Under the pieces are notes generated by a model, which searched no databases, had not been told where the DNA came from, and worked only from the letters and a program-made list of their open reading frames with translations. Of a DNA stretch of 64,000 nt, positions 17,125 through 25,047 are shown piece by piece. The DNA is taken from positions 47,168 to 111,167 of the forward strand of contig DATGMD010000061.1 in NCBI GenBank assembly GCA_035293805.1, read 5' to 3'. This DNA comes from JAJPHF01 sp035293805. GTDB taxonomy: Bacteria > Chloroflexota > UBA6077 > JAJPHF01. The position numbers were made by a program, and so were the translations under genes. Position 1 is the stretch's first letter. Every line of letters begins with the position of its first letter.

Positions 17125-17222
17125 TGGCGGAGGTGTATGGGAGTCGAACCCACCCGCGACCGCTCGGGCGGCCGCGCAACGGTTTTGAAGACCGCGAGAC
17201 CCACCGGGGCCCGTCCACCCCC
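17125..17222 (-). tRNA. selC: tRNA-Sec (anticodon TCA)
   Basis: The minus strand folds as a bacterial selenocysteine tRNA. The acceptor stem is 8 positions with the first seven paired, followed by discriminator G and an encoded CCA. A 6-bp D stem (GGGCCC/GGGTCT) has a 4-base loop. The anticodon loop is CTTCAAA, with TCA at 17186-17188. A 9-bp variable arm (CGCGGCCGC/GCGGTCGCG) and a TTCGACT T loop on a 5-bp stem complete it. The long extra arm and 13-bp acceptor-T stack separate it from tRNA-Ser. It reads UGA as selenocysteine when SelB and a SECIS element are present. No sel protein gene occurs in the window. Confidence 0.93.
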
Positions 17223-17425
17223 AGGCGCGCCGGACCCGATGCTCCGGCTCGTCGGATTATAGCAACGCGCGCGGGCGCTGCCACGGCGACCGTGCGCGGC
17301 GCGACCCTCCGGCGGGTGCCGAGAGCGGCGGCCGGGCTCTACACTGTTGTGGGCACCGGGCGTACGCCGTGCTCGCCCGGCTGGATCAGAGGGGAGTTCG
17401 ATCGGCGGATTCAGAGGGGAGGTCG

Positions 17426-17959
17426 ATGCCGTCGGGGGCTGAGCCCGCCAGGCCGCGCCGACCACGCGGGAGCGCGCGGCCATCGCGGGTCACGGTTGCC
17501 ATCGACGACCCGCTGGCCGCGGCGGCCGACGCGGCGCTGCTGCGGCGCGCGGTCGCCGCCGCGCTGACCGCCGAGGGCCGCGGCCACGGGCACGCCGTGG
17601 ACGTGCGCGTGACGGACGACGCAACGATTCACGCGCTCAACCGCGCGCACCGCGGCGTCGACCGTCCTACTGACGTGCTGTCGTTTCCGCTCCAGGACGC
17701 GGCTGCCCTCAGGGAGAGCGACGTCGGCTTCGTGCTGCCGCCCGGCGCGGCCGTGCATCTCGGCGATATCGTCCTCTCGTGGCCGCGCGCGGTGGCGCAG
17801 GCAGCCGAGTACGGTCACACGGTCGAGCGCGAGGCGGCCTATCTGGCCGTCCACGGCGTGCTGCACCTGCTCGGCTACGATCACGAGGAGCCGGCCGACG
17901 CGCGCATGATGCGGGCGCACGAGGAGGCGGTGATGGAGCGCCTGGGGCTGGGACGGTGA
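17426..17959 (+). CDS. ybeY: Endoribonuclease YbeY (rRNA maturation factor)
   Basis: YbeY is a single-strand metallo-RNase acting in 16S rRNA 3'-end maturation and ribosome quality control. The family metal-binding signature is present as AVHGVLHLLGYDHEEPADARMM (HGxLHLxGYDH, three His), and NRAHRGVDRPTDVLSFPL and HLGDIVLSW are the usual preceding motifs. The length of 177 includes a basic N-terminal extension of about 20 residues before VTVAIDDP. The ATG follows GAGGGGAGGTCG. The stop TGA overlaps the GTG start of the diacylglycerol kinase gene, so the two are translationally coupled, a common arrangement in bacteria. Confidence 0.95.
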   Translation: MPSGAEPARPRRPRGSARPSRVTVAIDDPLAAAADAALLRRAVAAALTAEGRGHGHAVDVRVTDDATIHALNRAHRGVDRPTDVLSFPLQDAAALRESDVGFVLPPGAAVHLGDIVLSWPRAVAQAAEYGHTVEREAAYLAVHGVLHLLGYDHEEPADARMMRAHEEAVMERLGLGR

Positions 17960-18531
17960 GCAGCGGCCCGCTCTCGGAGGAGCCGCAACCGCAGCGGCGC
18001 GTGGTGGGGAGCCGGCTGCCCCCCGGGCTCGACGCGCCCGGTCCGTCTGCGGCAACGGCCGCGCCGGCGGCGCCCGGCGACGCCCCGCCGCACAGCGGCG
18101 CAGCTTCACTCGGCGACGATGCGCTGCCGCTGCTGCCCGAGCAGCGCCAGCGGGCGGGACTGCTCGCGCCGCGGCGGCTGCGCCGCAGCTTCGGCGCGGC
18201 CTTCGCGGGCCTCGGCCACCTGCTCCGCCACGAGGCCAACGCGCAGATCCACGCCGCGCTCGCCGTCGCGGCGACCGGCCTCGGGCTGTGGCTCGGGCTG
18301 ACGCCGCCGGAGTGGGCGCTGCTGATGGCGCTGTTCGGCCTGGTGCTCGGATTGGAGGCGATGAACACGGCCGTCGAGGGGCTGGCCGACCTCGCCATGC
18401 CGCGCCGCGACCCCCGCGTGGCGACGATCAAGGACGTGGCGGCGGGTGGCGTGCTGGTCGGGGCCCTGGCGGCTTTGGCGGCGGGGCTGTTCCTCTTCGG
18501 GCCGCGCCTGCTGCGCCTGTTCGGGGGGTAG
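17956..18531 (+). CDS. dgkA: Diacylglycerol kinase (DgkA family), integral membrane
   Basis: The C-terminal 115 residues are a DgkA-type enzyme: FGAAFAGLGHLLRHEANAQIHAALAVAATGLGLWLG, a second membrane helix in ALLMALFGLVLGLEAMNTAVEGLADL (the ExxNTAIE signature with catalytic Glu and Asn) and a third helix in KDVAAGGVLVGALAALAAGLFLFG. It phosphorylates diacylglycerol or undecaprenol at the inner membrane. The N-terminal 75 residues are a Pro/Ala-rich disordered extension not typical of the family. The GTG start overlaps the ybeY stop (GTGA). It ends at a hairpin shared with fabH. Confidence 0.9.
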   Translation: MSSGPLSEEPQPQRRVVGSRLPPGLDAPGPSAATAAPAAPGDAPPHSGAASLGDDALPLLPEQRQRAGLLAPRRLRRSFGAAFAGLGHLLRHEANAQIHAALAVAATGLGLWLGLTPPEWALLMALFGLVLGLEAMNTAVEGLADLAMPRRDPRVATIKDVAAGGVLVGALAALAAGLFLFGPRLLRLFGG

Positions 18532-18545
18532 TGAAATCACAGACG

Positions 18546-18589
18546 CGAAGCCGCGCGGGGTGGGCAGGCGCCTACCCCGCGCGGCTTCG
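18546..18589. terminator. Bidirectional terminator between dgkA and fabH
   Basis: A perfect 16-bp stem (CGAAGCCGCGCGGGGT with its complement) with a 12-base loop lies between the two converging genes. Short flanking CACAGAC/GTCTGTG sequences extend the pairing. This is a good two-way intrinsic terminator candidate. Confidence 0.75.
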
Positions 18590-18603
18590 TGTCTGTCTGT
18601 GAA

Positions 18604-19614
18604 TCAGCCGTGCCAGCGCCAGAGGGCGCCGGCCCAGGTGAGCCCGGCGCCGAAGCCCACGAGGGCCAGGAGCTGGCCGGGGTGGAGGCGGCCGACAGCA
18701 AGCGCCTCGCAGAGGGCGATGGGCACCGACCCGGCGCTGGTGTTGCCGTACAGCTCCAGGTTGCTGAAAATCGCGCCCTCTTGCAGCGCCAGGCGCTTCG
18801 CCGCGCTCTGGATGATGCGCGCGTTCGCCTGGTGGGGAATCAGCAGGTCCACATCGCTCGGCGCCACGCCCGCCCGCTCGCACAGCCGCTCCAGCACGGC
18901 GGGCACGATCAGCGTCGAGAAGCGGAACACCTCGGCGCCGTTCATGCGGATGAAGTGCGCCCGCCGCTCCACCGTCTCGTGGCTCGCGGGCTGGCGCGAG
19001 CCGCCCGCCGGCACGATGAGGTGCTCGGCCCCGCTGCCATCGGCGCCCAGCTCGGAGGTGACGAGCCCGCCGGGCGCCGTCGTCGCCTCCAGCGCCACCG
19101 CGCCCGCCCCGTCGCCGAACAGCACGCAGGTGCCGCGGTCGCGCCAGTCGAGGATGCGCGAGTTCACGTCGGCGCCGATCACCAGCGCGCGCGCGTAGGC
19201 CCCGCTCTGGAGCATCTGCGCCGCCACGATCAGCGCGTAGACGAAGCCCGAGCAGGCCGCGCTGAGGTCGAAGGCGCCCGCGCGGGGCGCGCCGAGCGCG
19301 GCCTGCACGAGGCAGGCCGACGACGGATAGGCATAGTGGTCGGGCGTGGAGGTGGCGAGCACGATCAGGTCGAGCGAGGCGGCATCCCAGCCGGCGACGG
19401 CCAGCGCCTCGCGCGCCGCGGCCGTGCCCAGCGTGGCCGTCGTCTCGTCGTCGGCGGCGATGCGCCGCTCGCCGATGCCGCTGCGGCTGCGAATCCAGGC
19501 GTCCGAGGTCTCGACCAGCGTCTCGATCTCGGCGTTCGGCATGACGCGCGCGGGCAGGTACTTCCCCCAGCCGGCGATGCGGACGTACGGTGGGGCGGCG
19601 GGCGCGGCAGGCAA
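18604..19614 (-). CDS. fabH: 3-oxoacyl-ACP synthase III (KAS III)
   Basis: FabH condenses acetyl-CoA (or a branched starter) with malonyl-ACP to begin fatty-acid synthesis. The catalytic triad is clear: Cys121 in SAACSGFVYAL, His261 in IPHQANARI and Asn291 in YGNTSAGS. The family start YVRIAGWGKYLPARVMPN is present. No ATG or GTG lies in frame near the domain start; a TTG at 19614, five bases after the fabF stop and preceded by GGGGCG, gives 336 residues, the expected size, so I take that as the start. It is downstream of fabF in the same operon. Confidence 0.93.
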   Translation of the reverse strand: MPAAPAAPPYVRIAGWGKYLPARVMPNAEIETLVETSDAWIRSRSGIGERRIAADDETTATLGTAAAREALAVAGWDAASLDLIVLATSTPDHYAYPSSACLVQAALGAPRAGAFDLSAACSGFVYALIVAAQMLQSGAYARALVIGADVNSRILDWRDRGTCVLFGDGAGAVALEATTAPGGLVTSELGADGSGAEHLIVPAGGSRQPASHETVERRAHFIRMNGAEVFRFSTLIVPAVLERLCERAGVAPSDVDLLIPHQANARIIQSAAKRLALQEGAIFSNLELYGNTSAGSVPIALCEALAVGRLHPGQLLALVGFGAGLTWAGALWRWHG

Positions 19615-19619
19615 CGCCC

Positions 19620-20855
19620 CTACACCTTTCCCAAGATGAGCGTGCAGTTGTGGCCGCCGAAGCCCAGCGAGTTCGTGAGCGCCACGTCCACGCGGCGCTC
19701 CCGCGCGACGTTCGGCACGTAGTCCAGGTCGCACTCAGGGTCGGGGTGCTCGTAGTTGATGGTCGGCGGCAGCTTGCCATCGCGGATCGCCAGCACGCAG
19801 ACGATCGCCTCGACCGCGCCCGCCGCGCCCAGCAGGTGCCCCGTCATCGACTTCGTGGAGCTAACCGGCACGTCGTAGGCCGCGCGCCCGAAAACGGTCT
19901 TCAGCGCCTGCGTCTCCAGCTTGTCGTTGAGCGGCGTCGAGGTGCCGTGGGCGTTCACGTAGCCCACGTCGCCCGGCTCCAGCCGCGCTTTCTTCAGGGC
20001 AATGCGCATGGCGCGCACCGCGCCCTCGCCGCCCTCCGAGGGCGCGGTAATGTGGTAGGCGTCGTCGGTGGCGCCGTAGCCCAGCACCTCCCCGTAGATC
20101 CGCGCGCCGCGGGCCTGCGCGTACTCCAGGTCTTCGAGTACGACGACGCCCGCCCCCTCGCCCATCACGAAGCCGTCGCGCGCGGCGTCGAACGGCCGAC
20201 TGGCGCGCTCGGGCGCGTCGTTGCGCTCGGAGAGCGCCCGCATGGCGGCAAAACCGGCCACGCCGATCGGCACGACGCCGGCCTCCGAGCCGCCCGCCAG
20301 CATGGCCACGGCGTCGCCGCGGCGGATGACCTCGGCGGCCTCGCCGATGCAGTGCGCGCTGGTCGAGCAGGCGGAGACGATGGAGTAGTTTGGCCCCTGC
20401 GCGCCGACGCGGATGGCGATCTCGCCGGCGACCAGGTCGACGATGAACATGGGCACCAGGAACGGGCTCACGCGGTCGGGGCCGCGCGTCTGGAGCACGT
20501 TGATCTGCTCGACCAGCGTCTCGATGCCGCCGATGCCCGAGCCGACCATCACGCCCACCTCGGTGCGGTTGCCGTCGTCGATCGTCAGGTCGGCGTCGGC
20601 CAGCGCCTCCTGGGCGGCGACGATCGCCATCTGCACGAAGCGGTCGGTGCGGCGGGCCTCCTTGCGGCCGATGGCGGCCTCGGGCTCGAAGCCCTTCAGC
20701 TCGCCGGCGATCTGGCAGCGCATGGCGCTGGCGTCGAAGTGGGTGATCGGGCCGATGCCGGACTGGCCGGCGAGCAGCGCCTGCCAGGTGGTGGGAACGT
20801 CCAGGCCGAGTGGCGTGACGGCGCCAAGCCCCGTGATGGCGACGCGAGAGCCCAC
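19620..20855 (-). CDS. fabF: 3-oxoacyl-ACP synthase II (KAS II)
   Basis: FabF elongates acyl-ACP chains with malonyl-ACP. The 411-residue product has the family features: VAITGLGAVTPLGLDVPTTWQALLAGQSGIGPI at the N terminus, the Cys nucleophile in SIVSACSTSAHCIGEA, and the two catalytic His in NAHGTSTPLNDKLE and STKSMTGHLLGAAGA. The GFGGHN glycine loop is near the C terminus. The GTG start is supported by GAGG at eight bases and by the domain start; the longer upstream frame is not conserved-looking. It is first in a fabF-fabH unit; no acyl-carrier-protein gene is adjacent, unlike many fab clusters. Confidence 0.95.
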   Translation of the reverse strand: MGSRVAITGLGAVTPLGLDVPTTWQALLAGQSGIGPITHFDASAMRCQIAGELKGFEPEAAIGRKEARRTDRFVQMAIVAAQEALADADLTIDDGNRTEVGVMVGSGIGGIETLVEQINVLQTRGPDRVSPFLVPMFIVDLVAGEIAIRVGAQGPNYSIVSACSTSAHCIGEAAEVIRRGDAVAMLAGGSEAGVVPIGVAGFAAMRALSERNDAPERASRPFDAARDGFVMGEGAGVVVLEDLEYAQARGARIYGEVLGYGATDDAYHITAPSEGGEGAVRAMRIALKKARLEPGDVGYVNAHGTSTPLNDKLETQALKTVFGRAAYDVPVSSTKSMTGHLLGAAGAVEAIVCVLAIRDGKLPPTINYEHPDPECDLDYVPNVARERRVDVALTNSLGFGGHNCTLILGKV

Positions 20856-21065
20856 GTTACTTGCCTCACATGCAATTCGGGAAGAAGGAATCTCGGAGAC
20901 ACCCCCAGACCCCTGGCAGGGGAGCGCCCTTGCGCCCGAGAGTGACGCGGGGAGTATACCATCCGCCGGGGCGGGCTGCCGACCGGCCAGCAACCCCGAA
21001 AGCAGGCCGCGCTGCGGTATAGTGTTCGCGAGGCCCCGCGAGCGGGCCTGCCACGGAGAGCCTCA

Positions 21066-22550
21066 GTGAGTGCCAGCCCCGCGCCCCGTGCCCCCGGCGA
21101 CGGCGCGTCGCCGCCCGGGCCGTCGCAGCAGGCGGCGGCGTTCTTCGCCGCGCGCTTCGGCATCGACGCGCCGGTCATGGAAGACCTGCTGGCGTGTGCG
21201 CTGAGCGAGGGCGGCGACTACGCCGACCTGTACTTCGAGCACCGCCAGACGGCCAGCCTGCTGTTCGAGGAGCAGGCGGTGAAGCGCGCCGGCGGCGGCG
21301 TGCTGCAAGGCGTCGGCATCCGCGTCGTCAGCGGCGATGCCACCGGCTACGCCTATACCGAGGACTTCAGCCAGGACAGCATGCGCCAGGCCGCGCGCAC
21401 GGCCGCCCGCATCGCCCGCCACAACCGCGAGCCCGGCCCGATCGACGTGACGCCGATCGCGCTGCCCAACCGCTACCCGGTGCTGCTGCCGTCGATCGAC
21501 GTGCGCGCCGCCGAGAAGCTGGGGCTGCTGCGGCGCGCGGACGAGGCGGCGCGCGCCTACGACCCGAGCATCACGCGCGTGGTGGTCTCGCTGGCCGACG
21601 AGCAGCGCCACCTGCTGATCGCGACGAGCGACGGGCGGCTGGCCGGCGACGTGCAGCCGATGCTGCGCATCAGCATCCAGTGCCTGTCGGAGCGCGGCAA
21701 GAGCCGCCAGACAGCGGTGGGGGGCGGCGGCGGCCGCTTCGGCCTGGAGTACTTCGACACGCACACGCCCGAGGACCTGGCGCGCGAGGCGGCCCGCCAG
21801 GCGGTGCTGCTGCACGACGCGGTGGAGGCCCCGGCGGGGCAGTTTCCGGTGGTGCTGGGCGCGGGCGACTCGGGCATCCTCCTGCACGAGGCGGTGGGCC
21901 ACGGCCTGGAGGCCGACTTCAACCGCAAGCAGACGAGCAACTACTCGGGCCGCGTGGGCAAGCCCGTCGCCTCGCCGCTCTGCACGGTGGTGGACGACGG
22001 CACGATCGACTTCAGCCGCGGCTCGATCAACGTGGACGACGAGGGCAACCCGACGGCGCGCAACGTGCTGATCGCCGACGGCGTGCTGCAAGGCTACATG
22101 CAGGACCACATCAGCGCGCGCCACTTCGGCGTGACGCCCTCCGGCAACGGGCGCCGCGAGACGTTCAAGCACATGCCGATGCCGCGCATGACGAACACCT
22201 ACATGCTGCCCGGCGAGTCGGCGCCCGAGGACATCCTGCGCGCCGTGCCGAAAGGCCTCTACTGCGTGGCCTACGGCGGCGGGCAGGTGAACATCAGCAA
22301 CGGCGACTTCGTCTTCTCGGTGACGGAAGCCTACATGATCGAGAACGGGCACGTGACGGCGCCGGTGCGGAACGTGACGCTGATCGGGAACGGCCCCGAC
22401 ACGCTCTCCAAGGTGACGATGGTCGGTAGCGACCTCAAGCTCTCGGACGGCCGCTGGACCTGCGGCAAGGAGGGCCAGAGCGTGCCGGTCGGCGTGGGCA
22501 TGCCGACGGTGCTCGTCTCCAGTATCACCGTGGGGGGGACGAAGCAATAA
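21066..22550 (+). CDS. tldD: TldD family metalloprotease
   Basis: TldD and TldE (PmbA) form a heterodimeric zinc protease acting on unstructured peptides, known for microcin B17 maturation and CcdA degradation in E. coli. The 494-residue product has the HExxxH zinc motif in LLHEAVGHGLEADF, the KQTSNYSGRVGKPVASPLCTVVDDGTI segment and the ARHFG...NGRRETFKHMPMPRMTNTYM stretch of the TldD branch. GTG at 21066 follows GGAGAGCCTC. A TATAGT -10-like hexamer lies at 21018-21023. The partner gene pmbA follows after a palindromic repeat array. An N-terminal Pro/Ser-rich extension of about 20 residues is atypical. Confidence 0.94.
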   Translation: MSASPAPRAPGDGASPPGPSQQAAAFFAARFGIDAPVMEDLLACALSEGGDYADLYFEHRQTASLLFEEQAVKRAGGGVLQGVGIRVVSGDATGYAYTEDFSQDSMRQAARTAARIARHNREPGPIDVTPIALPNRYPVLLPSIDVRAAEKLGLLRRADEAARAYDPSITRVVVSLADEQRHLLIATSDGRLAGDVQPMLRISIQCLSERGKSRQTAVGGGGGRFGLEYFDTHTPEDLAREAARQAVLLHDAVEAPAGQFPVVLGAGDSGILLHEAVGHGLEADFNRKQTSNYSGRVGKPVASPLCTVVDDGTIDFSRGSINVDDEGNPTARNVLIADGVLQGYMQDHISARHFGVTPSGNGRRETFKHMPMPRMTNTYMLPGESAPEDILRAVPKGLYCVAYGGGQVNISNGDFVFSVTEAYMIENGHVTAPVRNVTLIGNGPDTLSKVTMVGSDLKLSDGRWTCGKEGQSVPVGVGMPTVLVSSITVGGTKQ

Positions 22551-22642
22551 CGCTGTCAGTCGTCAGCTATCAGCTATCAGCAGACGAACTCCCGGGGCTG
22601 AGAGCTGAGCGCTGAAGGCTGAGTGCTGAAGGCTGATCACTG
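22551..22642. repeat. TCAGC/GCTGA palindromic array between tldD and pmbA
   Basis: The gap starts with repeated TCAGC-containing units (GTCAGTCGTCAGCTATCAGC) and, after a short CCCGGG spacer, continues with repeated GCTGA units (GCTGAGAGCTGAGCGCTGAA and similar) that run into the pmbA ATG (ACTGATGGCTGAG). The two halves are complementary, so the RNA could fold into a long irregular hairpin. The same family occurs at 24001-24198 and 40903-40940. Confidence 0.8.
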
Positions 22643-23998
22643 ATGGCTGAGAGCTTACTGGACATCGCCGAGCACGTCGTGAAGCTGGCGCGGCAGGGCG
22701 GCGCGGACGCCGCCGATGCCGTGCTGGATAGCGGCGTGGAGTTCTCCGTCACCGTGCGCCGCGGCGAGGTGGAGAAGCTGATCGAGGCGTCGGCGCGCGG
22801 GCTGGGGCTGCGCGTGTTCCGCGGCGGCCGCTGCGCCGTCACCTACACCTCCGACCTGGCGCCCGCCGCGCTCGCGCGCTTCGTCGAGCAGGCGCTGGAC
22901 CTCGCGGCGATCACCGACCCCGACCCGCTCGCCGGCCTGCCCGACCCCGAGGCCTGGGCGCCGCCGCAACCGACCGACCTGGCCGCCTACGACCCGACGC
23001 TGGGCGACGTGACCGCCGAGCAGAAGATCGAGCTGGCCCGCCGCGCCGAGGCCGCCGCCTTCGCGGCCGATCCCCGCGTCACCAACAGCGACGGCGCCAG
23101 CTTCAGCAGCGAGTACGGCGAGCGGGTGCTGGTGAACAGCCTGGGCTTCGCCGGCGTGTACCGCGCCAGCGGCTGCTCGCTCACGATGGAAGCGATCGCC
23201 GACGACACGGACGGCAAGAAGCGCAACGACTACTGGTACACGGCCGCCCGGGCGTTCGCTGACCTGGAGTCGCCCGAGGAGGTAGGCCGCATCGCCGCCG
23301 AGCGCACCGTCCGCAAGCTGGGCGCCCGCCAGGTGGCGACGCAGACGGTGCCAGTGGTCTGGGATCCGATGGTCGCGCGCTCGTTCGTGGGCAACCTGGC
23401 GCGGGCGATGACCGGCGACGCGCTGTACCGCCGTGCGACGTTCCTCATCGACCGCGAAGGCGAGCAGGTGGCCTCGCCGCTCATCACGCTGATCGACGAC
23501 CCAACGCTGCGCGGGCGCCTGCGCAGCCGGCCGTTCGACGGCGAGGGCACGACCTCGCGGCGCAACGAGGTGCTGGTCGAGGGCGTCTTCCGCGGTTTCC
23601 TGATGGACACCTACTCGGCGCGCAAGACCGGCCGCCAGACGACCGGCAACGCGAGCCGCGGCGTGAGCGGCAGTCCCAGCCCGGGCACGACGAACTTCTA
23701 CATGGCGGCCGGCGCATCGAAGCCCGCCGAGATCATCCGCTCGGTGGAGAGCGGGCTGTACCTCACCGAGATGATGGGCTTCGGCTGGAACATCACGACC
23801 GGCGACTTCTCGCAGGGCGCCGCGGGCCTGTGGATCGAGCGCGGGGAGCTGGCCTACCCGGTGAGCGAGATCAACGTCTCGGGCAACCTCGTCGAGATGC
23901 TGCAAGACGTGGACATGGTCGGCGACGACCTGGTGTTCCGAGCCGGCACGGCCGCGCCCACCTTCCGCATGCGCAAGCTGGTCGTCAGCGGGCTATAG
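22643..23998 (+). CDS. pmbA: PmbA/TldE family protein
   Basis: The 451-residue partner of TldD: GLGLRVFRGGRCAVTYTSDL, VPVVWDPMVARSFVGNLARAMTGDALYRRATFL, LRSRPFDGEGTTSRRNEVLVEGVFRGFLMDTYSARK and the closing MVGDDLVFRAGTAAPTFRMRKLVVSG match the TldE branch, which lacks the HExxxH motif and is not itself metal-binding. The start ATG lies inside the last unit of the GCTGA array; no clear Shine-Dalgarno is visible, since AAGG lies too far upstream. Translation initiation may depend on the array structure or on coupling to tldD 92 bases upstream. Confidence 0.93.
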   Translation: MAESLLDIAEHVVKLARQGGADAADAVLDSGVEFSVTVRRGEVEKLIEASARGLGLRVFRGGRCAVTYTSDLAPAALARFVEQALDLAAITDPDPLAGLPDPEAWAPPQPTDLAAYDPTLGDVTAEQKIELARRAEAAAFAADPRVTNSDGASFSSEYGERVLVNSLGFAGVYRASGCSLTMEAIADDTDGKKRNDYWYTAARAFADLESPEEVGRIAAERTVRKLGARQVATQTVPVVWDPMVARSFVGNLARAMTGDALYRRATFLIDREGEQVASPLITLIDDPTLRGRLRSRPFDGEGTTSRRNEVLVEGVFRGFLMDTYSARKTGRQTTGNASRGVSGSPSPGTTNFYMAAGASKPAEIIRSVESGLYLTEMMGFGWNITTGDFSQGAAGLWIERGELAYPVSEINVSGNLVEMLQDVDMVGDDLVFRAGTAAPTFRMRKLVVSGL

Positions 23999-24000
23999 CT

Positions 24001-24198
24001 GACAGCTGTCAGCCGTCAGCTATCAGCCGTCAGCCATCAGCTTGGCTCGGCTGGCAGGGCGCGTTGCTCCTACGGTAGAAATGGCAGACGGCTGCCACCT
24101 GATTGCAGACACCTGACTGCTGATGGCTGATCGCTGAAAACTGACGGCTGATCGCTGATGGCTGATCGCTGAAAACTGACTGCTGATGGCTGATCGCT
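24001..24198. repeat. Large TCAGC/GCTGA inverted array
   Basis: From 24001 to 24040 there are TCAGC units (CTGTCAGCCGTCAGCTATCAGCC...). After a 70-base spacer, 24112-24198 contains many GCTGA units (CTGATGGCTGATCGCTGAAAACTGACGG... repeated twice). The halves are complementary and palindromic. The array ends two bases before the GTG of the next gene. It is the longest copy of the family in the window. Confidence 0.85.
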
Positions 24199-24199
24199 A

Positions 24200-24973
24200 G
24201 TGAGTCGGAGATGGCGCGAGCGGCGCTGGGACGAGCCCCCGCCGAAAGTGCCGCGGCCCGCGTCGGCCGCGGCCGCTCATGACATCCTCTGCAACGGCCG
24301 GGTGCTGAGCTACGAGCTGATCCCGTGGGGCTCGAACTACACGTTCCTCGCGGCGCTCTCGCGCGGCGCCGAGCCCGAGGCGCTCGCCGTCTACAAGCCG
24401 CGGCGCGGCGAGGCGCCCCTCTGGGACTTCCCCGACGGCACCCTCTACCGCCGCGAGCGAGCCGCCTACGTGGCCTCCCAGGCGCTCGGCTGGGACTTCG
24501 TGCCGCTCACGGTCATCCGCGACGGCCCCGAGGGCATCGGCAGCATGCAGCTCTTCGTGGAGACGGAGGGCTCGCCGCACCGTCCGCAGTTCACCGACGC
24601 GCACCGCGACCAGCTCGCCTGCATCGCCCTCTATGACCTCATCACGAACAACGCCGACCGCAAGGTGGGCCACTGCCTCGTCGGCACCGAGGGCAAGGTG
24701 TGGGGCATCGACCACGGGCTCACGTTCCACACCGACCCGAAGCTCCGCTCGGCGCTGTGGGAGTTCTACCAGGAGCCGATCCCGCCGGCGCTGCTGGCGG
24801 CCGTGCGCGAGCTGCTGGAGAGCGCGCCGCGGCGCGCCGCCCTGCAAGCCGAGCTTGAAGAGCTGCTCAGCCGCGCCGAGGTCCAGAGCTTCTTCGCGCG
24901 CGCCGAGCGGGTGGTGGAGGCGGGGGCCTACGGCTCGGTGCAAGCTTACCGCCGGCGCTCGTGGCCCTTCTAG
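24200..24973 (+). CDS. SCO1664-type protein with PI3/4-kinase-like fold
   Basis: The 257-residue product matches the conserved SCO1664 family known mostly from actinobacteria. LAVYKPRRGEAPLWDFPDGTLYRRERAAYVASQALGWDFVPLTVIRDGPEGIGSMQLFVE carries the nucleotide-binding Lys. LYDLITNNADRKVGHCLV supplies a catalytic-loop-like N-N-A-D-R-K, and WGIDHGLTFH replaces the DFG metal-binding segment. The fold is distantly related to phosphatidylinositol and HipA-type kinases; the natural substrate is not known. The GTG start directly follows the GCTGA array with no clear Shine-Dalgarno. The stop is followed by an inverted repeat. Confidence 0.87.
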   Translation: MSRRWRERRWDEPPPKVPRPASAAAAHDILCNGRVLSYELIPWGSNYTFLAALSRGAEPEALAVYKPRRGEAPLWDFPDGTLYRRERAAYVASQALGWDFVPLTVIRDGPEGIGSMQLFVETEGSPHRPQFTDAHRDQLACIALYDLITNNADRKVGHCLVGTEGKVWGIDHGLTFHTDPKLRSALWEFYQEPIPPALLAAVRELLESAPRRAALQAELEELLSRAEVQSFFARAERVVEAGAYGSVQAYRRRSWPF

Positions 24974-24976
24974 GGA

Positions 24977-25047
24977 ATGGGGAATAGGGCATAGAGAGTA
25001 GAGGATACTACAACCCTATCCCCTACTCCCTATGCCCTATTCCCCCG
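24977..25047. repeat. Imperfect inverted repeat of GGGAATAGGG type
   Basis: About 30 bases (GGGGAATAGGGCATAGAGAG...) pair with the complementary CTCCCTATGCCCTATTCCCC segment with a few mismatches and a short central loop. It lies between the kinase-fold gene on the plus strand and a possible small minus-strand ORF, whose stop codon lies inside one arm. It differs in sequence from the TCAGC family and could act as a two-way terminator. Confidence 0.65.

Noticed and set aside
22551..24198. CRISPR array
   Set aside because: The TCAGC/GCTGA units are short and variable, with no regular spacers, and no cas genes are nearby.
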